A DNA stretch of 64,000 nucleotides from assembly GCF_027484205.1 (NCBI RefSeq), contig NZ_JAIXUB010000023.1:82577-146576 (forward strand), written 5' to 3'. Of this stretch, positions 30,475 to 39,683 are shown piece by piece. The position numbers were made by a program, and so were the translations under genes. Source of the DNA: Flavobacterium sp. (GTDB lineage: Bacteria; Bacteroidota; Bacteroidia; Flavobacteriales; Flavobacteriaceae). Each line of letters starts with the position of its first letter. Within the stretch, counting starts at the first letter, position 1. The notes under the pieces are model-generated. The model ran no database searches. It saw only the letters and a program-made list of their open reading frames with translations, and was not told the DNA's origin.

Positions 30475-30603
30475 GCTCATTTAACTCAAGATTATTAGAA
30501 AAATACTTAAGTTGTATTTATGCAATTAATAAATTTTAATATGTAATATTCTTTGTCCATCGTGCAACTAACTTTGTCATTAACAAATAAATATAAAAAT
30601 GTT

Positions 30604-31041
30604 ATGAGAAAAGTTAATGTAAAAAGTGGAAGTGTTGTGTTGTTTATGTCGGTTGCTATTTTTGGTTTCTTAACAGTTTCATGTAGTGATGATGACAATG
30701 ATGGAGAAACATTAGCACCTTTAACAGGAAAATGGAGTATTAGTAAAGTTGGAACTACTGTTTCTGGTGTTGAAACTCTGATTGATGCACCACAAAACCA
30801 ATCAGGTTGTGATAAAGATTTTATGAATTTAAAATCAGATAATACTGTTGAAGAAGGAAATTATGATTCAACAATTGATCCATGTGCTTTGTTTACAGAT
30901 ATTGGAATTTACTCTAGATCACATAACAATTTGACAAAAGTTGTTGATGGTGTAACTACAACTCAAGATATTGCTAATCTTACTTTGAGTGAATTAAAGT
31001 TAAAAGATGCTAGTGGTAACATTGAAGTGTACACCAAATAA
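30604..31041 (+). CDS. Lipocalin-like lipoprotein
   Basis: The chosen start MRKVNVKSGSVVLFMSVAIFG gives a 145-residue lipoprotein with lipobox LTVSC followed by SDDDNDGE; the open frame extends 17 codons upstream, but those would precede a normal signal peptide. After the acidic linker, LTGKWSISKVGTTVSGVETLI and the two later cysteines (SGCDKDFMNL, IDPCALF) resemble the lipocalin_4/DUF5004-like domains of Flavobacteria. A TAACTTTG box lies at 30569-30576. Ligand unknown. Confidence 0.8.
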   Translation: MRKVNVKSGSVVLFMSVAIFGFLTVSCSDDDNDGETLAPLTGKWSISKVGTTVSGVETLIDAPQNQSGCDKDFMNLKSDNTVEEGNYDSTIDPCALFTDIGIYSRSHNNLTKVVDGVTTTQDIANLTLSELKLKDASGNIEVYTK

Positions 31042-31093
31042 GATGTATTTTAGTGAACTTTAAAAATTTTTGTTTACAAATTAAACTAGAATG

Positions 31094-31127
31094 GGAGATG
31101 ATATTTTAAAAAATCATCTCCTTTTTT
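31094..31127 (+). terminator. Terminator between the lipoprotein and sdaA
   Basis: GGAGATGAT (31094-31102) and ATCATCTCC (31113-31121) form a perfect stem followed by six T residues; it lies just before the convergent sdaA stop codon. Confidence 0.88.
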
Positions 31128-31131
31128 ATGT

Positions 31132-32556
31132 CTAACAATCAGCAACATTCACGGCAACGGCTAAGCCACCTTCGGAAGTTTCTTTATATTTAGAGTTCAT
31201 ATCTTTAGCTGTTTGCCACATAGTATTGATGACTTTATCTAAAGGAACTTTTGCGTTTTTAGCGTCTGTTTCCATTGCTAATTCTGCTGCGTTTATAGCT
31301 TTAATTGCACCCATTGTATTTCTTTCTATACATGGAATTTGAACCAAACCACCAATTGGATCACAAGTCAAACCTAGATGATGTTCCATTGCAATTTCGG
31401 CCGCCATTTGAACTTGGTCTGGTGTTCCACCCATAACTTCGCACAACGCTGCTGCAGCCATAGCACTGGAAACTCCAATTTCTGCTTGACAACCGCCCAT
31501 TGCTGCCGAAATAGTTGAACCTTTTTTGAAAATACTACCAATTTCACCAGCAACCATCAAAAATTGTTTGATTTCTTTTTCTCCAGCTTCGTGATTTTCA
31601 ATAACCAGATAATACATTAAAACTGCAGGAATTACGCCAGCACTTCCATTTGTTGGAGCGGTTACAACTCTTCCCAAAGCTGCGTTTACTTCATTGACTG
31701 CCAATGCAAAGCACGAAACCCATTTCAAAATTTGACGGAATTTAACTTCGGTTTTTCTAATAGTTTCTAACCATTCTTGTGGATTATTGTAATTTGATAA
31801 ACCAATCAAACCTTGATGCATATCAAAAGCTCTTCTGCGAACATTCAATCCGCCAGGAAGTATACCTTCTGAATGACAACCAATGTACATGCATTCTAAC
31901 ATAGTATTCCAAATGCGCATTAATTCTTTATCAATTTCTTCTTCTGAGCGCATGGATTTTTCGTTGTCGTAAACAACTTCTGATATTTTTCTATTTTGAG
32001 TGGTGCAATATTCTAATAATTCTTGTGCATTTTGTATTGGATAAGGAAAAGCACATTTTATTTGGTGTTTCTTTTTAGCATTCACACGTTCTTCTTTTAC
32101 CACAAATCCGCCACCAATAGAGTAGAAGGTAGAAGTGTATTCTTTACCTGATGTGAATGCTGTAAATGTCATTCCGTTAGCATGAAATGGCAAAAAGTTT
32201 TTATTGAAAACTATGTCTTTTTCAAAATCAAAAGGAATCAAAAGCTGATTTCCTAAGTTAATTTGATGTGTATTTTTAATAGAAGTTATGATTTTATCAA
32301 TATTTTCAACTGGAATGTATTCAGGATCTTGGCCACTCAAACCAAGCATTACAGCCAAGTCAGTTGCATGTCCAATACCAGTTAAAGATAGTGAACCAAA
32401 CAAATCCACTTTTACACGAGTTGTTTTATCTAATAAATTTTCTTGATTTAATTCAGCTAAAAATCGTTCGGCAGCACGCCAAGGTCCAAGTGTATGTGAA
32501 CTCGATGGTCCAACACCAATTTTTAACATATCAAAAACCGAGATGCATTCTTCCAT
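31132..32556 (-). CDS. sdaA: L-serine ammonia-lyase (single-chain, iron-sulfur type)
   Basis: Converts L-serine to pyruvate and ammonia in the cytoplasm using a 4Fe-4S cluster instead of PLP. The 474-residue chain has the beta domain first ([27 protein letters not shown]) and the alpha domain after about residue 170, with [44 protein letters not shown] and the conserved [19 protein letters not shown]; the cysteines in the last two segments and the terminal NVADC are the expected cluster environment. The length fits the one-chain form of Gram-negative bacteria. It is transcribed alone, converging with the lipoprotein gene. Confidence 0.95.
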   Translation of the reverse strand: MEECISVFDMLKIGVGPSSSHTLGPWRAAERFLAELNQENLLDKTTRVKVDLFGSLSLTGIGHATDLAVMLGLSGQDPEYIPVENIDKIITSIKNTHQINLGNQLLIPFDFEKDIVFNKNFLPFHANGMTFTAFTSGKEYTSTFYSIGGGFVVKEERVNAKKKHQIKCAFPYPIQNAQELLEYCTTQNRKISEVVYDNEKSMRSEEEIDKELMRIWNTMLECMYIGCHSEGILPGGLNVRRRAFDMHQGLIGLSNYNNPQEWLETIRKTEVKFRQILKWVSCFALAVNEVNAALGRVVTAPTNGSAGVIPAVLMYYLVIENHEAGEKEIKQFLMVAGEIGSIFKKGSTISAAMGGCQAEIGVSSAMAAAALCEVMGGTPDQVQMAAEIAMEHHLGLTCDPIGGLVQIPCIERNTMGAIKAINAAELAMETDAKNAKVPLDKVINTMWQTAKDMNSKYKETSEGGLAVAVNVADC

Positions 32557-32745
32557 AAAATGTAATTATAAGTAAAGCAAATATAAGGTTTAAAATGATA
32601 ATTTGATAAAAATCATATAATTTGAACAGTTGTTTTTGATACTTTATATGTTAAACGTGTTTTGAATTGAAGAAATCTAATTTAATAACAAATAATTAGG
32701 AATTTTGTAACTACATTTTTATTTCTTTTGCATAAAAAAAATAGG

Positions 32746-33654
32746 ATGCCATTCAACAAGTATTTTGTCTCTGCTTTATCTGCTTTTATTGTTTGGGGAT
32801 TTTTTAGTTTGGCATTAAAACCTTTAGCTACTTATCCTTCGCTTGATATTTTGTTTTTTAGAGTTTTTATTGGTACATTTTTTTTATTAGTAATTACATT
32901 TTTCTTTAGAAGACATACTCTTGTTGAAGGAAAAAGAACTTTCATGAGTTTTACATTGCGAAAAAGGAAAAGGACACTTCTTATTACTGTTACAGGAGGT
33001 TTTTTATTGATATTAAATTGGTTTTTATTTATTTACGCTATCAATCATGTTAGTTTGCAATCGGCTTCTTTTGCTTATATTATATGTCCCATTTTGACAA
33101 CAGTATTAGCTTTTATTATTTTGAAAGAGCGAATTGATTTTTGGCAATGGATTGCTGTAGCATTATGTGTTGTGAGTTGTGTGATATTGTCATATGGTAA
33201 TTTTAAAGATTTAATTTACAGTATTGTAATAGCACTTTCATTTGGATTTTATTTGATTTCTCAAAGAAGAAATAATGATTTTGATAAGTTTTTAATTCTT
33301 ACAATTCAGATGTTGATAGCTTCATTGGTATTACTTCCATTTTATCCAAGTTATGGAGGATTAGTTCCAACAGATTTTATTTTTTATGCATTACTACTAG
33401 TAATTGTAATTGTTTTTACAATAGTTCCTTTATTTTTAAATTTGTATGCTTTGAAAGGTTTGAATTCTTCAACTGTGGGAATATTAATGTATACCAATCC
33501 GTTGATTCACTTTTTTTTAGCTATTTTTTATTTTAAGGAAAATGTTTCCGTTTCTCAAGTAATTTCATATACTTTAATCGCAATATCAATAGTAGTATTT
33601 AATATTACTTCATTGACAAATTTGAATGATAAGCGCAGAAAAAAGTTGTCATAA
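32746..33654 (+). CDS. EamA-family transporter, RarD-like
   Basis: A ten-helix inner membrane exporter of the drug/metabolite transporter superfamily (302 aa from the chosen start). Typical RarD features are FVWGFFSLALKPLATYPSLDILFFRVFIGTFFLL and NWFLFIYAINHVSLQSASFAYIICPILTTVLAFIILKERI at the end of the first EamA repeat. The open frame begins at a TTG (32728), but the ATG at 32746 (MPFNKYFVSAL) fits the family. Members export small metabolites; RarD itself was linked to chloramphenicol sensitivity. The substrate here is unknown. Confidence 0.88.
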   Translation: MPFNKYFVSALSAFIVWGFFSLALKPLATYPSLDILFFRVFIGTFFLLVITFFFRRHTLVEGKRTFMSFTLRKRKRTLLITVTGGFLLILNWFLFIYAINHVSLQSASFAYIICPILTTVLAFIILKERIDFWQWIAVALCVVSCVILSYGNFKDLIYSIVIALSFGFYLISQRRNNDFDKFLILTIQMLIASLVLLPFYPSYGGLVPTDFIFYALLLVIVIVFTIVPLFLNLYALKGLNSSTVGILMYTNPLIHFFLAIFYFKENVSVSQVISYTLIAISIVVFNITSLTNLNDKRRKKLS

Positions 33655-33740
33655 AATGACATGTTGTCACATTTTAAAATAAATTAAACTTTTAAAACTG
33701 ACATTTTTTTTAAAAATACCACTTGGCACAATCCTTGTCA
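33647..33740 (+). promoter_or_regulatory. dnaK upstream region with TGTCA/TGACA repeats and a sigma-54-like element
   Basis: Five copies of the pentamer TGTCA or its complement TGACA lie within 94 bp: 33647-33651, 33657-33661, 33665-33669, 33699-33703 and 33736-33740. The first three form two overlapping inverted repeats (TGTCA-5-TGACA-3-TGTCA). The last overlaps TTGGCACAATCCTTGTCA (33723-33740), which matches the sigma-54 -24/-12 pattern TGGCACn5TTGC with correct spacing except for T in place of C in the -12 GC. The dnaK start is 54 bp further on. A heat-shock operator or alternative promoter is plausible but unproven. Confidence 0.5.
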
Positions 33741-33794
33741 TATCACAAACAAGTTGAAAAACTAAATAAAAACATTAAATAGAAAATTAAGAAA

Positions 33795-35681
33795 ATGGGA
33801 AAAATTATTGGTATCGATTTAGGTACAACCAATTCTTGCGTGTCAGTTATGGAAGGTGGAGAACCAGTTGTAATTGCTAATGCAGAAGGAAAGAGAACTA
33901 CACCATCTGTAATTGCATTTGTAGAAGGTGGCGAAATTAAAGTAGGTGACCCTGCAAAAAGACAGGCAGTAACAAATCCTACTAAGACCATAGCGTCTAT
34001 TAAACGTTTTATGGGTAATAAATATTCAGAAAGTGCTAAAGAAGCATCGACTGTAGCTTATAAAGTGGTTAAAGGAGATAACGACACACCACGTGTTGAT
34101 ATTGACGGAAGACTTTATACACCACAAGAATTGTCAGCAATGACACTTCAAAAAATGAAAAAAACGGCTGAAGACTATTTAGGTCAAACTGTTACTGAAG
34201 CGGTTATTACAGTTCCAGCATACTTTAATGATGCACAACGTCAAGCTACTAAAGAAGCAGGTGAAATTGCAGGTTTAAAAGTGATGCGTATCATCAATGA
34301 GCCAACTGCTGCGGCATTAGCTTATGGATTAGACAAAAAAGGAATTGACCAAAAAATCGCAGTTTACGATTTAGGTGGAGGTACATTTGATATTTCTGTT
34401 CTTGAATTAGGTGACGGAGTTTTTGAAGTATTATCTACAAATGGAGATACACACTTAGGAGGAGACGATTTTGACCAAGTAATCATCGATTGGATGGCAA
34501 ACGAATTTAATTCTGAAGAAGGAATTGATTTGAGAAAAGATCCAATGGCTTTACAACGTTTGAAAGAAGCTGCTGAAAAAGCTAAAATTGAATTGTCATC
34601 TTCAACTCAAACAGAAATTAACTTGCCTTATGTTACTGCAACGGCTACAGGTCCAAAACACTTAGTTAAAACATTAACTCGTGCTAAATTTGAGCAATTA
34701 GCAGAAACTTTGGTAAAACGTTCTATGGATCCAGTTGCTAAAGCTTTGAAAGATGCAGGTTTATCTGTTTCTGATATCGACGAAGTAATCTTAGTTGGAG
34801 GTTCTACAAGAATTCCAGTTATTCAAGAGCAAGTTGAAAAATTCTTTGGTAAAAAACCATCAAAAGGAGTTAATCCTGATGAAGTTGTGGCAATTGGAGC
34901 TGCAATTCAAGGAGGAGTTTTAACTGGTGATGTAAAAGATGTATTGTTACTTGACGTTACGCCTTTATCATTAGGAATTGAAACTATGGGTAATGTTATG
35001 ACTAAATTAATTGAGTCTAACACTACAATTCCAACAAAAAAATCACAAGTTTTCTCTACTGCTGCTGACAATCAACCAAGTGTTGAAATTCACGTTATTC
35101 AAGGTGAAAGAACTATGGCTGCAGATAATAAAACAATCGGTCGTTTCCACTTAGATGGAATTCCACCAGCGCCAAGAGGTGTTCCGCAAATTGAAGTAAC
35201 TTTTGATATTGATGCAAATGGTATCATCAAAGTTTCTGCAACCGATAAAGGAACAGGAAAATCTCATGATATTCGTATCGAAGCTTCATCTGGTTTAACT
35301 GCAGAAGAAATCGAAAGAATGAAAAAAGATGCTGAAATGAATGCTGAAAGCGACAGAATAGCAAAAGAGAAAGCAGATAAATTAAACGAAGCTGACAGTA
35401 TGATTTTCCAAACTGAAAGTCAATTGAAAGAATTAGGAGATAAATTATCTGATGATCATAAAGTAGGTATCGAATCTGCTTTAACTGAATTGAGAATGGC
35501 GCACCAAAATCAAGATTTAGAAGCAATTCAAAAAGGTCTTGATAATGTAAATGCTGCTTGGAAAGTTGCTACAGAAGCAATGTATGCTCAAGGAGAACAA
35601 GGTCAAGCACAAGAAGCTCAACCACAAGCTGATGCAAGTGGAGATCAAACTCAAGATGTTGATTTTGAAGAAGTGAAATAA
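33795..35681 (+). CDS. dnaK: Molecular chaperone DnaK (Hsp70)
   Basis: The ATP-driven cytoplasmic chaperone for protein folding and heat-shock recovery (628 aa). It begins [21 protein letters not shown]; the Hsp70 signatures [21 protein letters not shown] and [21 protein letters not shown] are intact; the linker [18 protein letters not shown] joins the substrate-binding domain. The C-terminal tail is glutamine-rich and ends in the acidic DVDFEEVK, the expected DnaK terminus. grpE and dnaJ are not adjacent, so it is a single-gene unit with its own regulatory region and terminator. Confidence 0.97.
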   Translation: MGKIIGIDLGTTNSCVSVMEGGEPVVIANAEGKRTTPSVIAFVEGGEIKVGDPAKRQAVTNPTKTIASIKRFMGNKYSESAKEASTVAYKVVKGDNDTPRVDIDGRLYTPQELSAMTLQKMKKTAEDYLGQTVTEAVITVPAYFNDAQRQATKEAGEIAGLKVMRIINEPTAAALAYGLDKKGIDQKIAVYDLGGGTFDISVLELGDGVFEVLSTNGDTHLGGDDFDQVIIDWMANEFNSEEGIDLRKDPMALQRLKEAAEKAKIELSSSTQTEINLPYVTATATGPKHLVKTLTRAKFEQLAETLVKRSMDPVAKALKDAGLSVSDIDEVILVGGSTRIPVIQEQVEKFFGKKPSKGVNPDEVVAIGAAIQGGVLTGDVKDVLLLDVTPLSLGIETMGNVMTKLIESNTTIPTKKSQVFSTAADNQPSVEIHVIQGERTMAADNKTIGRFHLDGIPPAPRGVPQIEVTFDIDANGIIKVSATDKGTGKSHDIRIEASSGLTAEEIERMKKDAEMNAESDRIAKEKADKLNEADSMIFQTESQLKELGDKLSDDHKVGIESALTELRMAHQNQDLEAIQKGLDNVNAAWKVATEAMYAQGEQGQAQEAQPQADASGDQTQDVDFEEVK

Positions 35682-35701
35682 TAATTTTTATTATAAATTT
35701 G

Positions 35702-35733
35702 AAAACCGAGTTAGCAATAACTCGGTTTTTTTT
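35702..35733. terminator. Terminator between dnaK and blh
   Basis: AAAACCGAGTTA (35702-35713) and TAACTCGGTTTT (35718-35729) form a perfect stem with loop GCAA, followed by T residues. It serves dnaK, and could also serve the convergent blh gene. Confidence 0.9.
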
Positions 35734-36616
35734 ATGTTTTATTTTGCATTTTGATTATCACAATGGTGTGTGGAAATGTTATTGCCGCTAGAAAAGAGAA
35801 GAACAGCGCATTAAAAATTTCTTTGTCCTTAAATGCAAAATATAAAAAAGCAATTCCAAAAAGCGAGATTATCCAATAGATAAAAGCAGACTTAAAATAA
35901 TTTTTAAAGTTTTCAAATGTAAATGCTCCATATAAAAAATGAATTTGTTCTTTAATAGATGGAAAGCTATGCCAAACCACAAAATAGATTGCAAATGCCC
36001 AAATCAAATCTGCTGTTTTAAATATAATAGCGAATACAAATAGGTAAAAAATATTAATAATTATTTCTGATTTGAATTTTGTCATTTTTGAATTAAGGAG
36101 AATTCCCGAGATTATCAAAAGTAAACCTATTACAATAGTTATTAGTTTGAAGTTTATCGAGGCAATGGATGTGTTCGATATTTCAAGAATTATTTTTTTG
36201 ACTTCGATTTCATGAAATTGGAACAATAAAAAAAGTATAAACAACCCATATATGGTTTGAAAAATCGTTAAGATTGTATTGCTTCCTTTAGATTTTAATT
36301 TATTCCAATGTTGTTCGCCAAAATGATACCCACTGAAAAGTATAAATAAGATCAAAGCCATTATTGGAAATATATAAAAAAGTAGTGCGCCTAAAAAAAC
36401 CACAGCTATATAATATAGGACTATATTTTTTAATGATCTTGTGTTTTTTTCCTCATTTATCTTTTGATAAAGAGCTAAGTCATTGGCTCCGTGTAAGATT
36501 CCGAATAAGAATATTACTACAAATCCAATAACTTGTTGATACTTGAAAGAAAAATACATATTTATCCACAAGGCAAAGAAACTAATTAAGATGGCAATTT
36601 TGTTGGATTGTGACAT
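35732..36616 (-). CDS. blh: Brp/Blh-family beta-carotene 15,15'-dioxygenase
   Basis: An integral membrane enzyme (294 aa, about seven to eight helices) that cleaves beta-carotene into two retinal molecules. Conserved histidines typical of Brp/Blh proteins are seen at H42 (FGILHGANDLALYQ), H98 and H103 (GYHFGEQHW), H216 (VVWHSFPSIKEQIHFLYG, also H226) and H283 (FPHTIVI); these supply the iron ligands in the family. It is divergent from the rhodopsin gene across a 112-bp gap, the classical arrangement of a retinal-synthesis gene beside its opsin. The beta-carotene pathway itself is not encoded in the window. Confidence 0.92.
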   Translation of the reverse strand: MSQSNKIAILISFFALWINMYFSFKYQQVIGFVVIFLFGILHGANDLALYQKINEEKNTRSLKNIVLYYIAVVFLGALLFYIFPIMALILFILFSGYHFGEQHWNKLKSKGSNTILTIFQTIYGLFILFLLFQFHEIEVKKIILEISNTSIASINFKLITIVIGLLLIISGILLNSKMTKFKSEIIINIFYLFVFAIIFKTADLIWAFAIYFVVWHSFPSIKEQIHFLYGAFTFENFKNYFKSAFIYWIISLFGIAFLYFAFKDKEIFNALFFSFLAAITFPHTIVIIKMQNKT

Positions 36617-36691
36617 AATATATTTTTTTAAAACTGTTTAAAGATATAAAAAAATAGTTAAACACTTTTATTTATTTTGTTTATTGTTTTT

Positions 36692-36699
36692 TAATTTTG
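36692..36699 (+). promoter_or_regulatory. Candidate -7 box for the rhodopsin gene
   Basis: TAATTTTG matches TAnnTTTG and lies 30 bp before the start codon in the blh-rhodopsin gap. A TTG occurs upstream at 36677-36679 but with a spacing of only 12 bp, so the promoter call is tentative. The gap is otherwise nearly pure A/T. Confidence 0.4.
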
Positions 36700-36728
36700 A
36701 TTAAACAAATAACTTAAATTTATATACT

Positions 36729-37451
36729 ATGTCAAATTTATTATCAATTTCATTGGTTTCTAAAATGTTGCCTACTGACTATGTAGGATTTACATTTTTT
36801 ATTGGATGCATGGCTATGATGGCTGCATCAGCATTTTTCTTTTTATCATTAAGTCAGTTTGATAAAAAGTGGCGTGTTTCCGTTTTAGTTTCCGGTTTAA
36901 TTACCTTTATTGCCGCAGTTCACTATTTCTACATGAGAGATTATTGGGCGAGTTTTGGAGAATCACCAACTTTTTTCCGTTATGTGGATTGGGTTTTAAC
37001 CGTTCCATTGATGTGTTTAGAGTTTTATTTAATTCTTAAAATTGCTGGTGCAAAACAATCATTATTATGGAAAATGATTATCTATTCTTTAGTAATGTTA
37101 GTAACAGGTTACTTTGGTGAAGCTGTAGATCCAACTAATGCTTGGTTATGGGGATTAGTTTCTGGTATTGCTTACTTCGCTATTGTTTATGAAATTTGGT
37201 TAGGTGAAGCGTCAAAATTGGCCGCAGCAGCTGGCGGAGAAGTTCTTGCTTCTCACAAAATCTTATGTTGGTTTGTACTTGTTGGTTGGGCAATTTATCC
37301 ATTAGGATATATGCTAGGAACTGACGGTTGGTACACAGGTTTGTTAGGTAAAGGTAATGTAGATGTTGCTTACAACATTGCTGATGCTATTAACAAAATT
37401 GGTTTTGGTTTGGTTATTTATAATCTAGCTGTAAAATCAACAAAAGAATAA
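36729..37451 (+). CDS. Proteorhodopsin, DTE-type light-driven proton pump, green-tuned
   Basis: A seven-helix retinal protein (240 aa). The helix C motif RYVDWVLTVPLMCLEFYLI carries the proton acceptor D87, T91 and the proton donor E98, i.e. the DTE set of outward proton pumps (D97/T101/E108 in proteorhodopsin numbering). H65 in AAVHYFYMR matches the His that pairs with the acceptor. K223 in ADAINKIGFG is the retinal Schiff-base lysine. The spectral tuning position is M95, as in green-absorbing flavobacterial pumps, rather than Q of blue ones. A sodium pump would need NDQ and is excluded. The divergent blh gene provides retinal. It should add light-driven proton motive force in the inner membrane. 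Confidence 0.97.
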   Translation: MSNLLSISLVSKMLPTDYVGFTFFIGCMAMMAASAFFFLSLSQFDKKWRVSVLVSGLITFIAAVHYFYMRDYWASFGESPTFFRYVDWVLTVPLMCLEFYLILKIAGAKQSLLWKMIIYSLVMLVTGYFGEAVDPTNAWLWGLVSGIAYFAIVYEIWLGEASKLAAAAGGEVLASHKILCWFVLVGWAIYPLGYMLGTDGWYTGLLGKGNVDVAYNIADAINKIGFGLVIYNLAVKSTKE

Positions 37452-37472
37452 TTTATAAGTTTTTATTGGTTG

Positions 37473-37507
37473 AAGCCGTCTTGTTCCCATAGCAAGGCGG
37501 TTTTTTT
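37473..37507 (+). terminator. Terminator of the rhodopsin gene
   Basis: AGCCGTCTTG pairs with CAAGGCGGTT (two G-T pairs) and is followed by seven T residues. Confidence 0.85.
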
Positions 37508-37569
37508 ATTTAACATTTTCTATATAATTATTTTTGTATATTGCTTGACTATTAAACCATAAAAATACC

Positions 37570-38160
37570 ATGAAAAAGTTTGTATTATTTACCTTAATTG
37601 CTCTTTGTAGCATTTCAAGTTATTCTCAAAAGAAAAAAGCAACTGTAAAAAAAGCTACAACAACAGCTAAAGGTGTTTTGGCTAAAGTTGATAATTTAGT
37701 TGCTGAAGTTAAAGCAGGAAGTTTTCAAATAACAATTGATGGTAAAGATGCCATTGTTGTAAAACCTGTTGATGCTAAATTCACTCCAACTGATGTAAAA
37801 CTAACTTCATTTACAGCAAGTGGAACAAAATTATATCTTTTGTCTTGGACCGAAAAAACATTAAATAAAACCGATTTAAAAACAGAGGATATTACAACGG
37901 TATATTCGAATGTTTATGAGATTACTTCTAAAAAACAAGTTTTCTATAACACTCAATTGACGAATCATATTGTTGAAAAAGTATTTCTTGATAAACTTAA
38001 AAATGCTTCAGAAACGCAAGAACGCATGAGAAGAGAAGGTTTTGAATTCTTTTTAAATCCAGACGGAACGATTACTCAAAAGAATAAAACACAAGAAAAT
38101 AAATGGGTTTATGATACTGCTAAAATGGAGTTTGTTGATGCCAAGAAAAAGAAGAAATAA
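37570..38160 (+). CDS. Exported protein of unknown function
   Basis: A 196-residue protein with a signal peptide (MKKFVLFTLIALCSISSYSQ, cleavage near residue 19) followed by a lysine-rich stretch (KKKATVKKATTTAKG). The middle has alternating strands (GKDAIVVKPVDAKFTPTDVKLTSFTASGTKLYLLSW) and the C-terminus is again lysine-rich (MEFVDAKKKKK). I do not recognise a family. It is a single-gene unit between two terminators, 118 bp downstream of the rhodopsin gene but separated from it by a terminator, so a role in phototrophy is not implied. Confidence 0.75.
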   Translation: MKKFVLFTLIALCSISSYSQKKKATVKKATTTAKGVLAKVDNLVAEVKAGSFQITIDGKDAIVVKPVDAKFTPTDVKLTSFTASGTKLYLLSWTEKTLNKTDLKTEDITTVYSNVYEITSKKQVFYNTQLTNHIVEKVFLDKLKNASETQERMRREGFEFFLNPDGTITQKNKTQENKWVYDTAKMEFVDAKKKKK

Positions 38161-38162
38161 AT

Positions 38163-38191
38163 AAAAAGCGTCTCAATTTGAGACGCTTTTT
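38163..38191. terminator. Bidirectional terminator
   Basis: AAAAAGCGTCTCAA and TTGAGACGCTTTTT form a 14-bp stem, usable in both directions; its last two bases overlap the stop codon of the convergent gene. Confidence 0.9.
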
Positions 38192-38897
38192 ATTTGAACC
38201 AATTTCCAATAGAGCGGAATATTCTTCCGAAGAAAGTGAATTTTTTTTCAGTGATTCTTAATCCTCCAGATACGTATTTTTGGGTTTTACGAATTGGATA
38301 TTTTTCGCAAACAATTTTTACATTCAAGTTTTCTCCATCAACTTTATAATCGTAATTATATATTTCAAAATCTGTATTTTCTTGAGTAAATTCAATTCTT
38401 GAGCAATTATATGCTTCAATACTAAATCTACCATTAATATCAGTTTTTGTAGGTTTCACGTTTCCTTTATAATGAATTTCAATATCTGCTAAAGGAACAT
38501 CATCATAGTCAACTACAATTCCACTTATAGTTACAATTTCTTTTTTTGGTTGCTCTAAAATTTTCTTATCAGTTTGCTCCACTTGAACTTTTTCTTGAGC
38601 CAAAACTTCATTTGAACCCAAACCAAGAAAACTAATTATTGTAGATGATGTAGCTAACCAAATAGAACTTTTTTCTTTTGGTACAATTAATTCTCTATCA
38701 AGTTGAGAAGTTGTGAATCTTCCACATAGTAAAGCATCTTTTTCTATAGCTTTAGCAATTTCTCTATCAGAACATTGAGTAAAATCAAAGACATTTTTAT
38801 TACATAATTGACAAAATCTACCTTGTTCAGAAGGTGTCATTTCCAACCAGTTTTCTTGACATGGTTTCGGAATTGATATGTTGATTTTGTTTTTCAT
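38190..38897 (-). CDS. Cys-motif membrane protein with CarboxypepD_reg-like domain (copy 1)
   Basis: A 235-residue protein. Residues 1-65 carry a Bacteroidota-specific motif region: ISIPKPCQENWLEMTPSEQ, GRFCQLCNKNVFDFTQCSD and LLCGRF, with cysteines spaced like a metal-binding or redox site. A single membrane helix follows (about 78-100, IWLATSSTIISFLGLGSNEV). After it lies a carboxypeptidase-regulatory-like beta domain (about 122-190, VTISGIVVDYDDVPLADIEIHYKG... TDINGRFSIEA). The C-terminus KKFTFFGRIFRSIGNWFK is basic and amphipathic. It is one of two tandem paralogues. The family is common in Flavobacteria, often as substrate or partner of TonB-type systems, but its function is unknown. Confidence 0.8.
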   Translation of the reverse strand: MKNKINISIPKPCQENWLEMTPSEQGRFCQLCNKNVFDFTQCSDREIAKAIEKDALLCGRFTTSQLDRELIVPKEKSSIWLATSSTIISFLGLGSNEVLAQEKVQVEQTDKKILEQPKKEIVTISGIVVDYDDVPLADIEIHYKGNVKPTKTDINGRFSIEAYNCSRIEFTQENTDFEIYNYDYKVDGENLNVKIVCEKYPIRKTQKYVSGGLRITEKKFTFFGRIFRSIGNWFK

Positions 38898-38940
38898 GAA
38901 TTAGTAATTAATTTGAATTCAATGTTTAGATTGTTTAATA

Positions 38941-39633
38941 CTATCTAAACCAGTTTCCAATGGTATTAGATATCCTTCCGAAGAAAGTCTGTTTTTTTTC
39001 TTTTACATATAATATAACTCCTGATCTATATTGTATTTTTTTAGTTTTTTTATTAAGTATAACTTCAAAATTTCCTCTTTCTGAATTAAAAGAGTGTTTT
39101 TCAGGAACAAAACCATCAATATTAAATGTTAGCGTATCATTTCTATCAATTTCAATTGAAAATTTTCCTTCATTGTCAGAAATTGTAGATCTATTTTCTT
39201 TTTTAGATGTAATTTTTACACCAGATAACGTTGAATATTCGTTATCTAAAATCCTACCATTAATTTTTATCTGATCTGAGCTATCTAATTTTTTTGTTGT
39301 ATTAATAGTTTGCTCTACTTTAATTTCCTCTTGAGCCAAAACTTCATTTGAACCCAAACCAAGAAAACTAACTATTGCAGATGTTGTAGCTAACCAAATA
39401 GAACTTTTTTCTTTTGGTACAATTAATTCTCTATCAAGTTGAGAAGTTGTGAATCTTCCACATAAAAACGCATCTTTTTCTATAGCTTTAGTAATTTCTT
39501 TATCAGAAGATTGCGTAAAATCAAAGACATTTTTATTACATAATTGACAAAATCTACCTTGTTCAGAAGGTGTCATTTCCAACCAATTTTCATGACAAGG
39601 TTTCGGAATTGATATGTTGATTTTGTTTCTCAT
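38941..39633 (-). CDS. Cys-motif membrane protein with CarboxypepD_reg-like domain (copy 2)
   Basis: A 230-residue tandem paralogue of the preceding gene, 43 bp upstream of it. The first about 105 residues are almost identical (same PKPCHENWLEMTPSEQ, GRFCQLCNKNVFDFTQ, CGRFTTSQLDRELIVPKEK and membrane helix), and the DNA is nearly identical over about 310 bp. The periplasmic part (about 120-200, IKINGRILDNEYSTLSGVKITSK... SDNEGKFSIEIDRND) is of the same fold but strongly diverged, and the ending KQTFFGRISNTIGNWFR is again similar. This mosaic suggests duplication followed by gene conversion of the first half or selection for change in the second. Function unknown. Confidence 0.8.
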   Translation of the reverse strand: MRNKINISIPKPCHENWLEMTPSEQGRFCQLCNKNVFDFTQSSDKEITKAIEKDAFLCGRFTTSQLDRELIVPKEKSSIWLATTSAIVSFLGLGSNEVLAQEEIKVEQTINTTKKLDSSDQIKINGRILDNEYSTLSGVKITSKKENRSTISDNEGKFSIEIDRNDTLTFNIDGFVPEKHSFNSERGNFEVILNKKTKKIQYRSGVILYVKEKKQTFFGRISNTIGNWFR

Positions 39634-39683
39634 GAATAGTCTTTACACTATTGATGCTAATTTTAGCAAAAAGGTTGGAAGAA

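Noticed and set aside
35227..35526. Minus-strand frame inside dnaK
   Set aside because: It is opposite a highly conserved gene and has a low-complexity leucine-rich translation typical of antisense shadows.
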